Source of the DNA: an uncultured SAR86 cluster bacterium
Lineage (GTDB): Bacteria; Pseudomonadota; Gammaproteobacteria; Magnimaribacterales; D2472
Reading direction: 5' to 3'
Length of the DNA: 64,000 nucleotides
Assembly (NCBI GenBank): GCA_902599315.1
Contig: CACKEY010000001.1
Span: 237,328-301,327 of the forward strand
In this document: positions 1-7,802 of the stretch, piece after piece
Numbering within the stretch: the stretch's first letter is position 1
Layout: each line of letters begins with the position of its first letter
Program-made: the position numbers and the translations under genes
The notes under the pieces: model-generated
Database searches by the model: none
What the model was told of the DNA's origin: nothing
Seen by the model: the letters and a program-made list of their open reading frames with translations, nothing else

Positions 1-145
1 TAAACAGTTTCGACCAGACTCCCACATTAATTTCATTATTCTTAAGCTCATTTTTAAATACTTCCATCGCAGCATATTTAAACCAAGAAAAAGTTACTAA
101 AAAAGTAATGGCACCAATGGCAAAAAGTAGAGAGTTTGAATTCAT
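1..145 (-). CDS. Partial small membrane protein, N-terminal part
   Basis: An open frame starts at ATG 143-145 and runs off the left edge with no stop, giving 48 residues (MNSNSLLFAIGAITFLVTFS...). Residues about 5-20 form a hydrophobic segment, followed by a charged stretch (EVFKNELKNNE), so it looks like a membrane-anchored protein with one N-terminal helix. It starts four bases after the dctM stop on the same strand and is probably the next gene of that transcript. I do not recognise the family. Because the frame is cut by the window edge, its length and function are unknown. Confidence 0.5.
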   Translation of the reverse strand, partial: MNSNSLLFAIGAITFLVTFSWFKYAAMEVFKNELKNNEINVGVWSKLF

Positions 146-149
146 GAGT

Positions 150-1478
150 TTATAAAATGAAAAATGGAAAAATTATTATAGTTAATAATACAGCTAGCTG
201 AATTAAAATAAATGGAATGACTCCTTTATAAATATCTGCAGTTTTTATACTCTCACTTGCCACACCCCTTAAATAAAATAGGGAGAAGCCAAAGGGAGGA
301 GTTAAAAAAGAGGTTTGCAAGTTGATCGCCATCAATATTCCAAGCCAGACCGGATCAAAGCCCATCATTAAAAGTGGGGGCGCTACTAAAGGGATAATGA
401 CATAGCAAATTTCTATAAAGTCTAAGATAAAACCAAAGAGAAAGATTGCCAATAAAATAAATAATAGAGCTGTATATTTGCCTCCCGGCATCATCTCAAA
501 AATTTGATCAACCAAAAGATCGCCACCTACACCTCTGAAAATTAAAGAAAAAATTGAAGCGCCAATTAAAATACTAAAAATCATAGTAGTAACAGTTGCA
601 GCTTTGTAACTTGTTACTTTGATTAACTCCAGATTTACACTGCTATTAAGCCCTGCAATAATAAGTGCTCCAAAAGCTCCAACTCCAGCAGCCTCAGTTG
701 GAGTTGCTATTCCAGCAATAATGGATCCCAGGACTACAAAAATAAGGATTGCTGGTGGAAGCAGTGTTTTTAATATGTTTGCCTCTCCTTCAATTTCCTC
801 TATGAGAAAAAATTCTTTCTTCCTATTAATAACGACGGTATAGATTAAATAACCCACAACAATCATGATGCCTGGAATAATTGCTCCGACAAACAAATCT
901 CCCACTGAGACTGTTTCTTGAGAAAAGACGCCCATGTTGTTTTGCGCTCTTTGATAAGCATTGGACATGACATCGCCAAGTAGGACGAGTGCAATAGATG
1001 GAGGAATGATCTGGCCCAAGGTTCCAGTTGAGGCAACAAGGCCTGCAGCAAAATCTTTGTCATAGCCTTGTTTTAACATTGCAGGCAGTGACATCAGACC
1101 CATGGTCACAACGGTTGCTCCCACAATTCCAGTGCTGGCTGCTAAAAGGGCGCCAACAATAATAATAGAAATACTCAGACCTGAATTTGTATTTTTAAAT
1201 ACTATGGCCATGTCTCTAAGCATCTTTGCAGCAATGCCAGATCTCTCTAAGATCACTCCCATAAAAACAAACAATGGTACAGCTAGCAGCGTTTGATTGT
1301 TCATGATTCCAAAGATGCGCATGGGCAAGGTTTTGAATAAATTAGGATCAAAAAAATCCATTGTGACTCCAAGGAGCGCAAATAAGATTGAAGTGCCAGC
1401 TAAAGTAAATGCAACTGGGTAACCTAATAGTAGAGCAGCACAAATTAAAACTATTAAAAGAATTGGAATTATTTCCAT
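150..1478 (-). CDS. dctM: TRAP transporter large permease subunit (DctM type)
   Basis: This 442-residue protein is hydrophobic throughout, with about a dozen membrane segments, and has the normal length of DctM/SiaM large subunits. Family-typical stretches include LLAVPLFVFMGVILERSG near residue 65, GTLGQIIPPSIALVLLGDV near 150 and a C-terminal NLQTSFLTPPFGFSLFYLRGVA. In TRAP systems this subunit is the sodium-coupled channel for organic acids and works with a small membrane subunit and a periplasmic binding protein. Its start overlaps the end of dctQ by 10 bases, so the two are co-translated. No binding-protein gene (dctP) is seen in this window next to the pair, so the substrate cannot be inferred. 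Confidence 0.93.
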   Translation of the reverse strand: MEIIPILLIVLICAALLLGYPVAFTLAGTSILFALLGVTMDFFDPNLFKTLPMRIFGIMNNQTLLAVPLFVFMGVILERSGIAAKMLRDMAIVFKNTNSGLSISIIIVGALLAASTGIVGATVVTMGLMSLPAMLKQGYDKDFAAGLVASTGTLGQIIPPSIALVLLGDVMSNAYQRAQNNMGVFSQETVSVGDLFVGAIIPGIMIVVGYLIYTVVINRKKEFFLIEEIEGEANILKTLLPPAILIFVVLGSIIAGIATPTEAAGVGAFGALIIAGLNSSVNLELIKVTSYKAATVTTMIFSILIGASIFSLIFRGVGGDLLVDQIFEMMPGGKYTALLFILLAIFLFGFILDFIEICYVIIPLVAPPLLMMGFDPVWLGILMAINLQTSFLTPPFGFSLFYLRGVASESIKTADIYKGVIPFILIQLAVLLTIIIFPFFIL

Positions 1479-1921
1479 GTTTTATATAACTCCTTTATTC
1501 CAGCAAAAGCTAAAACAAGTGGGAATAAGAAAATTAAAGATTTTTGAATATAAACAATGCTCAGTCCACCTGGCTCAGTAGAAATTTCTTTTACAGACCA
1601 AGAAGCCGCAACAAAATCTATAGCGTAGTATCCAAGAACACCAACCATGGGCAGCAGAAGAAAAATAATTCCCAAGGAGTTGGTTAATTTTTTATAAACA
1701 GGCGATGCATTACGGTAAAAAATATCAACTCGAACATGTTCATCCGCAGAATAAGCCCAGCCCGCACAACCCAAAAAAATAAGCGCATGCACATACAACG
1801 CTAGTTCCTGAATATCCACTCTTCCAATATCAAAAAAATATCGACCAATGACAACCACCATAACCAATATCAATAAAACAGGCATTAGACATGCAAAAAA
1901 CCGCCCTAAATAATCACTCAT
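1469..1921 (-). CDS. dctQ: TRAP transporter small permease subunit (DctQ type)
   Basis: The protein has 150 residues and four predicted membrane segments: residues about 8-25, 40-60, 85-105 and 125-143. The motif YVHALIFLGCAGWAYSADEHVRVDIFY is typical of DctQ subunits (A-(Y/F)-x-x-x-x-HVRVD). DctQ forms a complex with DctM in the inner membrane and helps dock the periplasmic binding protein. It is the first gene of the visible dctQ-dctM pair. It is divergent from yaaA with about 40 bases between the two start codons, so the promoter must lie in or close to that gap. The usual third partner, DctP, is not adjacent. Confidence 0.9.
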   Translation of the reverse strand: MSDYLGRFFACLMPVLLILVMVVVIGRYFFDIGRVDIQELALYVHALIFLGCAGWAYSADEHVRVDIFYRNASPVYKKLTNSLGIIFLLLPMVGVLGYYAIDFVAASWSVKEISTEPGGLSIVYIQKSLIFLFPLVLAFAGIKELYKTWK

Positions 1922-1959
1922 GCTATGTATATTAAAGAGATTTGTTTAAAATAAGAACC

Positions 1960-2727
1960 ATGATAGTTTTATTATCACCAGCCAAGACTCTTGATTACAC
2001 TAAGGAATTCGATGTGGAGCCATCTGCTCCAGCATTTTTATCTGATTCAGCCAAGTTAATTAAAGAGCTAAAAACAAAAGAGCCAAAAGATATTGCCTCC
2101 CTCATGGGCCTTAGTGATAAGTTGGCAACTTTAAACTTTGATCGTTATCAAAGCTGGTCAGCGGCAAAAAAGATGAGCGCCGATAGCAAACCGGCCTTGT
2201 TTGTTTTTCAAGGAGATGTATATCAGGGCTTGCAAGCCGATACTTTTAATAAAAAAGACATTTCATTTGCACAAAAGCATTTGCGAATTTTATCTGGTTT
2301 GTATGGTGAGCTCAGACCATTGGATGTTATAAAACCTTACCGATTAGAGATGGGCACCAAATTAAAAAATACCAAGGGCAAAAACCTATATGAGTTTTGG
2401 GGCAACAAAGTCCAAGAGAATATTTTAAAGGAACTTAAATCTAACAAATCTAGTCTAATTGTTAACCTTGCATCAAAAGAATATTTCTCTGTTTTAGGAA
2501 AGATGCCTCATGATGTTAACGTTGTATCACCAGTATTTAAGGATTTTAAAAATGGCCAATATAAACTTATAAGCTTCTATGCAAAAAAGGCCAGGGGTTA
2601 TATGAGTAATTGGATTATAAAAAATAGAATAACTGACTCTAATGATTTAAAGCTTTTTAATGCAGAAGGGTATAAATTTTCTAAGTCTGAGTCTACTGAA
2701 ACTGAACCAGTTTTTTTAAGAAAATAG
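1960..2727 (+). CDS. yaaA: YaaA family protein (peroxide stress / UPF0246)
   Basis: From ATG 1960 the product is 255 residues and begins MIVLLSPAKTLDYTKEF, which matches the start of YaaA proteins (about 258 residues in E. coli). An in-frame TTG at 1942 would add six residues without family support, so ATG 1960 is preferred. Further family blocks are RILSGLYGELRPLDVIKPYRLEMG near residue 105 and KKARGYMSNWIIKNRI near 210. In E. coli YaaA limits Fenton damage by lowering free iron under peroxide stress and binds DNA. The gene stands alone on the plus strand and converges with the dienoyl-CoA isomerase gene, four bases apart. Confidence 0.92.
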   Translation: MIVLLSPAKTLDYTKEFDVEPSAPAFLSDSAKLIKELKTKEPKDIASLMGLSDKLATLNFDRYQSWSAAKKMSADSKPALFVFQGDVYQGLQADTFNKKDISFAQKHLRILSGLYGELRPLDVIKPYRLEMGTKLKNTKGKNLYEFWGNKVQENILKELKSNKSSLIVNLASKEYFSVLGKMPHDVNVVSPVFKDFKNGQYKLISFYAKKARGYMSNWIIKNRITDSNDLKLFNAEGYKFSKSESTETEPVFLRK

Positions 2728-2731
2728 TCTT

Positions 2732-3592
2732 TTAGCTACCAGTTTCGTCAAAATTCTTAACGTCTACCATTTGCTCAAAAATTGCATCTCTTTTTTCTAT
2801 ATTGGCAGTCATGGCTTCAGTCATATCCTTGCCGCTAAGCATAGCTCCACTCCACAGAGCATTAAAATCAAGGCTATCTTTAATGCTGTGATCTCTTGAA
2901 TAATTCATAACCGCTTTTAATCCATATATTGCAACTGGAGACTTAGTTGCTATTTCATTTGCCATTTCATTGGCAGCATCTAACATTTCTTTTTGAGTTT
3001 TGTATACATCGCTTACCAGGCCAGACTCCTTCGCTTCATTTGAGAGCATTCTTCTTCCGGTGTAGGCCAGTTCTCTCATTTTTGAGTCAGGAATTATCCT
3101 TGGCAATCTTTGAAGAGTCCCAACATCAGCTGCCATTCCTATATTGATTTCTTGAATACAGAAGAAGGCATCTTGCGATGCAAGTCTTATATCACAGGCA
3201 GTAATTAAATCTAATGCGCCTCCAACACATGCGCCTTGCACGGCAGCAATGACTGGGACTCTTATTTCTTCAAGGGTGCTAATGTATCCTTGAAGTTCTT
3301 TAGCAGATCTATATAGTGTTTCACCAACTCTTGCATGATCAGGTTTCTTATCTTCTGGAATATTTTCTACGCCATTTGAAAATGCAGCAAGATCCATGCC
3401 TGCACAAAAATGTTTTCCAGTAGACGACATAATGACTGCTCTTATTTCTGAGTCCCTATTTATTTCCTCTAGTACTTCTGGCAGTTCAACCCAAAATTTT
3501 CTTATCATGGTATTAAATTCATCAGGACGATTTAAAATTAGATTGGCTATGTGCCCATTTTTACTTAATTCAAAACAACTGTATTTACTCAT
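2732..3592 (-). CDS. Enoyl-CoA hydratase/isomerase family, delta(3,5)-delta(2,4)-dienoyl-CoA isomerase-like
   Basis: This 286-residue crotonase-fold protein has the oxyanion-hole blocks SSTGKHFCAGMDL (about residue 57) and GACVGGALDLITACDIR (about 120). The stretch IQEINIGMAADVGTLQRLPRII is close to the ECH1 dienoyl-CoA isomerase signature, and the three acidic catalytic residues of that family (Asp in ACDIR, Glu in QEINIG, Asp in AADVG) can be placed. The enzyme would help beta-oxidation of unsaturated fatty acids with odd-numbered double bonds. A 54-residue ORF just upstream overlaps its start by eight bases. A plain enoyl-CoA hydratase is the alternative, but the Asp in AADVG favours the isomerase. 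Confidence 0.88.
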   Translation of the reverse strand: MSKYSCFELSKNGHIANLILNRPDEFNTMIRKFWVELPEVLEEINRDSEIRAVIMSSTGKHFCAGMDLAAFSNGVENIPEDKKPDHARVGETLYRSAKELQGYISTLEEIRVPVIAAVQGACVGGALDLITACDIRLASQDAFFCIQEINIGMAADVGTLQRLPRIIPDSKMRELAYTGRRMLSNEAKESGLVSDVYKTQKEMLDAANEMANEIATKSPVAIYGLKAVMNYSRDHSIKDSLDFNALWSGAMLSGKDMTEAMTANIEKRDAIFEQMVDVKNFDETGS

Positions 3593-3749
3593 TATCTATA
3601 ACCTCATTTTTAATCTCTTGAACTATTTCTCTCATGTCATCAACAAGTTCAAATGTTTTGTGATGTGGAAGCACCACTTTTCTCTCAGTGCTGAGTTTCT
3701 TCAGCCCATTATCTAGAACATCTAATTTGCTGATTATTTCTTTACTCAT
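3585..3749 (-). CDS. Small hypothetical protein (54 aa) upstream of the dienoyl-CoA isomerase
   Basis: ATG 3747-3749 opens a 54-codon frame (MSKEIISKLDVLDNGLKK...) that ends in TAA at 3585-3587, overlapping the isomerase start codon by eight bases. The product is charged and predicted to be mostly helical, with heptad-like leucine/isoleucine spacing at both ends (KLDVLDNGLKKL and FELVDDMREIVQEIKNEV). This suggests a short coiled coil. No signal peptide or membrane segment is present. The tight overlap with the next gene suggests translational coupling and a real gene. I do not recognise a family, so no function is assigned. Confidence 0.55.
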   Translation of the reverse strand: MSKEIISKLDVLDNGLKKLSTERKVVLPHHKTFELVDDMREIVQEIKNEVIDNE

Positions 3750-3795
3750 AGCTACAATAGTTTAATTAAACAAAAAATTATAATAGCTTGAATCA

Positions 3796-4647
3796 ATGAA
3801 AGCACGTCTCTGGCAATTTTTCTTTCTTTTTTATGCATTCGCATCAATAGAAAATATTTTTGCAGAGGAGTCAAAAAAAAATATCAAAGACATTAAAGAA
3901 CAAAATATTATGTCTGTTCTTTATCAGCAGACAGCAGCTGAAAGAATGGCTGGAAGTCTTCAAACTTTTAAATTAGCTAAGCAAGCCATAGATAAAGCTT
4001 TAGCAGATCCATCTTGGAGTGCATTGCCTGGACAAAATACTAGAGATAAAAAGCCAGCTATCATAGTCGATGTTGACGAGACTGTCCTTGATAATACAGC
4101 TTATGAAGCTCGTATGATTCTAAATGGCACCTCATATCCAGAAGGATGGATTCGTTGGTGCAAAGAAGCTGTTGCGACTGAGGTACCAGGGGCAAAAGAT
4201 TTTCTTAATTATGCAGCATTAAAAGGAATTACAATTTTTTACGTTACCAATCGTGTGTTTCAGCTAAAAGAGGCGACTAAAAAGAATCTAAGTAACCTTG
4301 GCATTCCATGGGATCAAGCCAAAGATACTATATTAATGCGTGGTGAAAATAACTGGGACTCTGATAAGGGCCCACGAAGAGCCTTAGTGGGTAATGAATA
4401 TAGGGTACTAATAATGGTTGGAGACAATTTGGGCGATTTTGTTGATGCCAAAGAAAATAACTTAATCGCGAGTAAGAGAAAAAACATTGTTAAGGACTAC
4501 ACTGATTACTGGGGTGTAAAGTGGTTCATGCTTCAAAATGTCGCCTATGGCGATTGGGAGGGAGCACTGTACAATTTTGATTATTCACTTTCTCCTGAAG
4601 AGGTACATAAAACTCGCATAAAGTCCTTAGATTCCCAAGGGAATTAG
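3796..4647 (+). CDS. Secreted HAD-superfamily acid phosphatase / 5'-nucleotidase, e(P4) family
   Basis: The 283-residue product has an N-terminal signal peptide (about residues 1-23, ending ...SIENIFA) and the HAD motif I of the e(P4)/class C acid phosphatase group, DVDETVLDNTAYE, near residue 92. Later family stretches are FYVTNRVFQLKEATKKNL (motif II Thr) and IMVGDNLGDFVDA (motif III/IV Asp pair). Members hydrolyse phosphomonoesters, often nucleotides, in the periplasm and so feed phosphate and nucleoside uptake. There is no lipobox Cys, so it is probably a soluble periplasmic enzyme and not a lipoprotein as in Haemophilus. It stands alone and converges with the HAD gene at 4700-5350. Confidence 0.88.
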   Translation: MKARLWQFFFLFYAFASIENIFAEESKKNIKDIKEQNIMSVLYQQTAAERMAGSLQTFKLAKQAIDKALADPSWSALPGQNTRDKKPAIIVDVDETVLDNTAYEARMILNGTSYPEGWIRWCKEAVATEVPGAKDFLNYAALKGITIFYVTNRVFQLKEATKKNLSNLGIPWDQAKDTILMRGENNWDSDKGPRRALVGNEYRVLIMVGDNLGDFVDAKENNLIASKRKNIVKDYTDYWGVKWFMLQNVAYGDWEGALYNFDYSLSPEEVHKTRIKSLDSQGN

Positions 4648-4699
4648 ATAAAGAAATTTTCATTAAATTTTGTAGTTCCTCGATTATAAGAACCTAGAT

Positions 4700-5350
4700 T
4701 CAAGTAATTGTGCTGACTAAATCAGCAAGGCTAGGAAATGTCTCAACTCCATTTTGCAAAATCCTATTTTTACCCTCAGTGATCCAGACTACTTGTTTAA
4801 TTCCCGCTTTAACAGCAGCTGTGACAACCTTGAAATCATCATCAATAAATATTGCATCCTTAAAATCTAGGTTTAAATTGTGCCTTGCTAAAGCCCAGAA
4901 TTCTCTAGATTCCTTTGGATAACCTGCATGCATGCTATAAAAGATTGAATCAAAAAATTCTAGAAAGTTATTAGTCTCTGCCTTATATTCCTGAATTCTT
5001 GGATCTCCATTGGTTAGAATATACTTGGGATTTTCTAATGTTGATAATCTTTGTAATGCTTCATATGAACCCTCTATGTAAGAGCACTTTTCTTTTTTTT
5101 CTTTAATAATTTCTATGCAGTCAAGATTTAGTAGATCATCCCAATAATTAAGATCATAAAAATTAAGAGTCCCTCTTTGAAGATTTATTTTTGAAAGAAT
5201 CTCTGCTGTAGCTTCCTCCTCAGTTAGGCTTGATTGACTTGCTATATACTCAGGCAGCCAAGATTCCCAAAATTTTATATCGTAATCAATATTTAAGATC
5301 ACTCCATCAAGATCTGAAAGAATTGCAGTGGTAGAATTAAGCTTTACCAT
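4700..5350 (-). CDS. HAD-family hydrolase, YrfG (GMP/IMP nucleotidase)-like
   Basis: This 216-residue cytoplasmic HAD hydrolase has motif I LSDLDGVILNIDYDIKFWESWLPEYIA at residues about 11-37. It also has RGTLNFYDLNYWDDLLNLD near 55, a motif II Thr in ILTNGDP and motif IV IFIDDDFKVV. The FW..WLP and YW-LD pattern matches YrfG, a nucleotidase acting on GMP/IMP in E. coli. Gene-order knowledge supports this, because yrfG lies near nudE/cysQ in several gammaproteobacteria and here it is divergent from cysQ. The start codons of the two genes are only seven bases apart, so each promoter must lie inside the other gene. Confidence 0.78.
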   Translation of the reverse strand: MVKLNSTTAILSDLDGVILNIDYDIKFWESWLPEYIASQSSLTEEEATAEILSKINLQRGTLNFYDLNYWDDLLNLDCIEIIKEKKEKCSYIEGSYEALQRLSTLENPKYILTNGDPRIQEYKAETNNFLEFFDSIFYSMHAGYPKESREFWALARHNLNLDFKDAIFIDDDFKVVTAAVKAGIKQVVWITEGKNRILQNGVETFPSLADLVSTIT

Positions 5351-5357
5351 TTATAAA

Positions 5358-6173
5358 ATGCTATCTAAAAATTTAGAATCCATTATCGCTCAATTAGAGG
5401 AATTAACGCGCAGTTTATTTCCAGAGATTCTTAAAATTTATCAGAATCCAAATTCTGGTGCACAAGAAAAGAAAGATGGCTCACCTGTGACTGCTGCAGA
5501 TATGCACGCTCATAAGATAATAGTAAAGTTTCTAGAGAGTCACTTTCCTGATATCCCTATTGTTTCTGAAGAAAGTTTTAAGCCAAAAAATTACAGGCCA
5601 GCAAAAGAGTTTTGGATCATTGATCCCATTGACGGAACTAAAGAATTTGTAAACAAATCAGACGAATTTACAACAAATATAGCACTTATTCAAAACGGTA
5701 AACCTTTTATTGGTGTTGTGGGAGCACCCGCTTTTGATCAAGTATGGTCTGGAATAGCGAATCAACCAGTCAACAAGATAAAGCCTTTCAATAAAAAATG
5801 GTCCACTCTTCGAATAGTTACCAGCAAAAGTCATAGAACAATAATAGATACGGCTTTTCTAAATTTTTTAGATAAGAAGGGAAAGAAACTAAAGATAGTA
5901 TCCAAGGGCAGCTCTCTTAAAATTTGTGCCTTGGCAGATGAAAAAGCGGATATTTATCCACGATTTGGTCCTACCTCTGAGTGGGACATAGCCGCTGCAG
6001 ATGCCGTTTTAAGATCTAGGGGTGGAGGGATTTTTCAAATAGATAATCAAAAACCTCTTGAATATGGGAAAAAGAGCAGCATATTAAATCCTATGTTTAT
6101 TGCAATTAGAGATATGAACGAAAAAAAGACAATTTTGTCTCTGATAGGCAGTTTCAAAAAAAATTTGCTATAA
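5358..6173 (+). CDS. cysQ: 3'(2'),5'-bisphosphate nucleotidase CysQ
   Basis: From ATG 5358 the product is 271 residues (MLSKNLESIIAQLEEL...). The frame is open back to a GTG at 5328, but that start lies inside the divergent gene and adds residues with no family match. Inositol-monophosphatase-family metal motifs are clear: PIVSEES near residue 70, WIIDPIDGTKEFVNKSDEFTTNIALI near 91 (DPIDGT) and PTSEWDIAAADAVLRSRGG near 210 (WDIAA). CysQ removes adenosine 3',5'-bisphosphate produced by sulfate assimilation. It is followed by rpoH after a 53-base gap that contains a separate promoter. Confidence 0.93.
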   Translation: MLSKNLESIIAQLEELTRSLFPEILKIYQNPNSGAQEKKDGSPVTAADMHAHKIIVKFLESHFPDIPIVSEESFKPKNYRPAKEFWIIDPIDGTKEFVNKSDEFTTNIALIQNGKPFIGVVGAPAFDQVWSGIANQPVNKIKPFNKKWSTLRIVTSKSHRTIIDTAFLNFLDKKGKKLKIVSKGSSLKICALADEKADIYPRFGPTSEWDIAAADAVLRSRGGGIFQIDNQKPLEYGKKSSILNPMFIAIRDMNEKKTILSLIGSFKKNLL

Positions 6174-6176
6174 TTA

Positions 6177-6204
6177 TTGGTTCGTAATAAATATGAGTTA
6201 TAAT
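6177..6204 (+). promoter_or_regulatory. Probable sigma-70-type promoter of rpoH
   Basis: TTGGTT (6177-6182) and TATAAT (6199-6204) are separated by 16 bases, placing the start of transcription about 16 bases before the rpoH ATG at 6227. The -10 box is consensus and the -35 box matches four of six positions. A second TATAAT lies at 6169-6174 across the cysQ stop. The short leader has no strong Shine-Dalgarno sequence. This is a pattern match only. Confidence 0.5.
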
Positions 6205-6226
6205 TAATTATTAGTAATAAGTATAT

Positions 6227-7087
6227 ATGAGTACAGATTTACAAACAATCACGCTTTCAACACCTGGAAAGGATATTGAATCCTACCTATCTTGTGTGCA
6301 TGCAATTCCAATCTTGACTGCCGAACAAGAACAAGAACTTGCTCATAAGCTTTATGAAAACAATGATTTGGAAGCCGCGCGTCAATTAGTTCTTTCCCAT
6401 TTAAGATTCGTTGTGCATATTGCAAGATCCTATCAAGGCTATGGTTTGCCCTTAGCTGATATTATCCAAGAAGGAAACGTAGGTTTGATGAAGGCTGTTG
6501 ATCGATTCGATCCAAACAGAGGAGTCAAGGTTGTTTCATTTGCAGTTCATTGGATTAAGGCAGAAATCCATGAGTATATTCTTAAGAATTGGAGAATGGT
6601 AAAAATCGCTACAACCAAAGCACAAAGAAAATTATTTTTTAACCTTAGAAGCAAGAAAAAAACATTAGATTGGCTTACACAAGAGGAAGCTGAGAAAATT
6701 GCAGATGATTTAAATGTTGAAGTTAAAGATGTGTTACATATGGAAAACCGATTGACATCTCAGGATTCAGCATTTGATGCCCCGGTTGGTAGTGACGACG
6801 AAGGCGATATTTTGTCTCCATCTCAATTTCTTGAAGACAAATCATCTAGCCCTGAAATTCTTGTTGAACAACAGGAAGTTGCTGAACATAATTCAGAAGA
6901 ATTATCTATGGCTCTAGCAAGCTTGGATGATAGAAGTAAAGATATTATTGCTAGAAGATATCTGGCAGACGAAAAAGAGACATTGCATGATCTTGCTGAT
7001 GAATACAATGTTTCTGCTGAAAGAATCAGACAGATTGAAAATGGAGCATTGAAAAAACTCAAAGCTGCCATGTCTAATGCAGCCTAA
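6227..7087 (+). CDS. rpoH: RNA polymerase heat-shock sigma factor RpoH (sigma-32)
   Basis: The product has 286 residues, the usual RpoH length. Region 2 contains LVLSHLRFVVHIARSY and GLPLADIIQEGNVGLMKAVDRFDPNRGVKVVSFAVHWIKAEIHEYIL (about residues 53-125). It is followed by NWRMVKIATTKAQRKLFFNLRS, which includes the RpoH box used for protease-dependent turnover. Region 4 ends with ETLHDLADEYNVSAERIRQIENGALKKLKAAM, a typical helix-turn-helix for the -35 element. RpoH directs RNA polymerase to chaperone and protease genes; hspQ at 32.8 kb may be one target. The downstream trmB reads in the same frame as rpoH after its TAA stop. Confidence 0.97.
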   Translation: MSTDLQTITLSTPGKDIESYLSCVHAIPILTAEQEQELAHKLYENNDLEAARQLVLSHLRFVVHIARSYQGYGLPLADIIQEGNVGLMKAVDRFDPNRGVKVVSFAVHWIKAEIHEYILKNWRMVKIATTKAQRKLFFNLRSKKKTLDWLTQEEAEKIADDLNVEVKDVLHMENRLTSQDSAFDAPVGSDDEGDILSPSQFLEDKSSSPEILVEQQEVAEHNSEELSMALASLDDRSKDIIARRYLADEKETLHDLADEYNVSAERIRQIENGALKKLKAAMSNAA

Positions 7088-7102
7088 GTAAGGCATTCCT
7101 CT

Positions 7103-7759
7103 ATTAATCAAGATAAACCGTACCTACCAAGTTTCGTAAAAAGACTTGGACGAATCACTCAATCACAAAAAGATGCTTTAGACTCATTAGATCAACATCA
7201 TCTTGCAGGTTCAAATGAGCTATTAGAATTTGCTAGAGACTATGAAAAAATTATTCTAGAGATAGGGTTTGGTAATGGTGAAAACACTTCTTTCTTGGCA
7301 ATGAAAAACCCAAATGCGTTAATAGTAGCCTCTGAAGTATATCTTTCTGGTATTGGTAGTCTCCTTAATAACATTGCTAGGAACTCTTTGACGAACATAA
7401 AAATTTTTGACGAGGATGTGCGCGAACTGCTTTTATCACTACCAAATAAAATTTTTGACGAGATATATATCATTTGTCCTGATCCATGGCCAAAAGCTAG
7501 ACATCATAAAAGAAGGCTAATTAAACTGGATTTCTTAAAAATTTTAGTAAAAGTCCTCAAAAGAGATGGGACTGTATACATTTCAACAGATTGGGAAAAT
7601 TATGCTGAATCTATTGAAGAAGAATTGAAAAAAATTAAAAATAAGTTTTCCTTTATTCAAATTTCTAATGAGGGCATGCCTATAACTCGATTCCAACAGC
7701 GCGCAATAAATGAAGGTAGGTCAATACATACTTTTTTATTAAAAATTTTAGAAAAATAA
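7103..7759 (+). CDS. trmB: tRNA (guanine-N7-)-methyltransferase TrmB with a non-canonical start
   Basis: Family homology begins right after the rpoH stop: PSFVKRLGRITQSQKDAL, then the SAM motif EIGFGNGENTSFLA and the catalytic block CPDPWPKARHHKRRL. The frame has no ATG, GTG or TTG between the rpoH TAA (7085-7087, same frame) and TTG 7295, and a start at 7295 would delete the SAM motif. The best placed codon is ATT 7103, nine bases after TAAGG (7089-7093), a Shine-Dalgarno-like run, giving 218 residues. Readthrough of the rpoH stop, a frameshift or a sequence error are alternatives. TrmB makes m7G46 in tRNA. Function is confident; the start is not. Confidence 0.85.
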   Translation: MNQDKPYLPSFVKRLGRITQSQKDALDSLDQHHLAGSNELLEFARDYEKIILEIGFGNGENTSFLAMKNPNALIVASEVYLSGIGSLLNNIARNSLTNIKIFDEDVRELLLSLPNKIFDEIYIICPDPWPKARHHKRRLIKLDFLKILVKVLKRDGTVYISTDWENYAESIEEELKKIKNKFSFIQISNEGMPITRFQQRAINEGRSIHTFLLKILEK

Positions 7760-7802
7760 TTGTATTTCTATTAAATAAAATTTTAATTTACTGTTTGTTG
7801 TT

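Noticed and set aside
7077-7091. ATG 7077 as the start of trmB
   Set aside because: It is in a different frame from the TrmB homology and meets a stop after four codons; it would need a frameshift.
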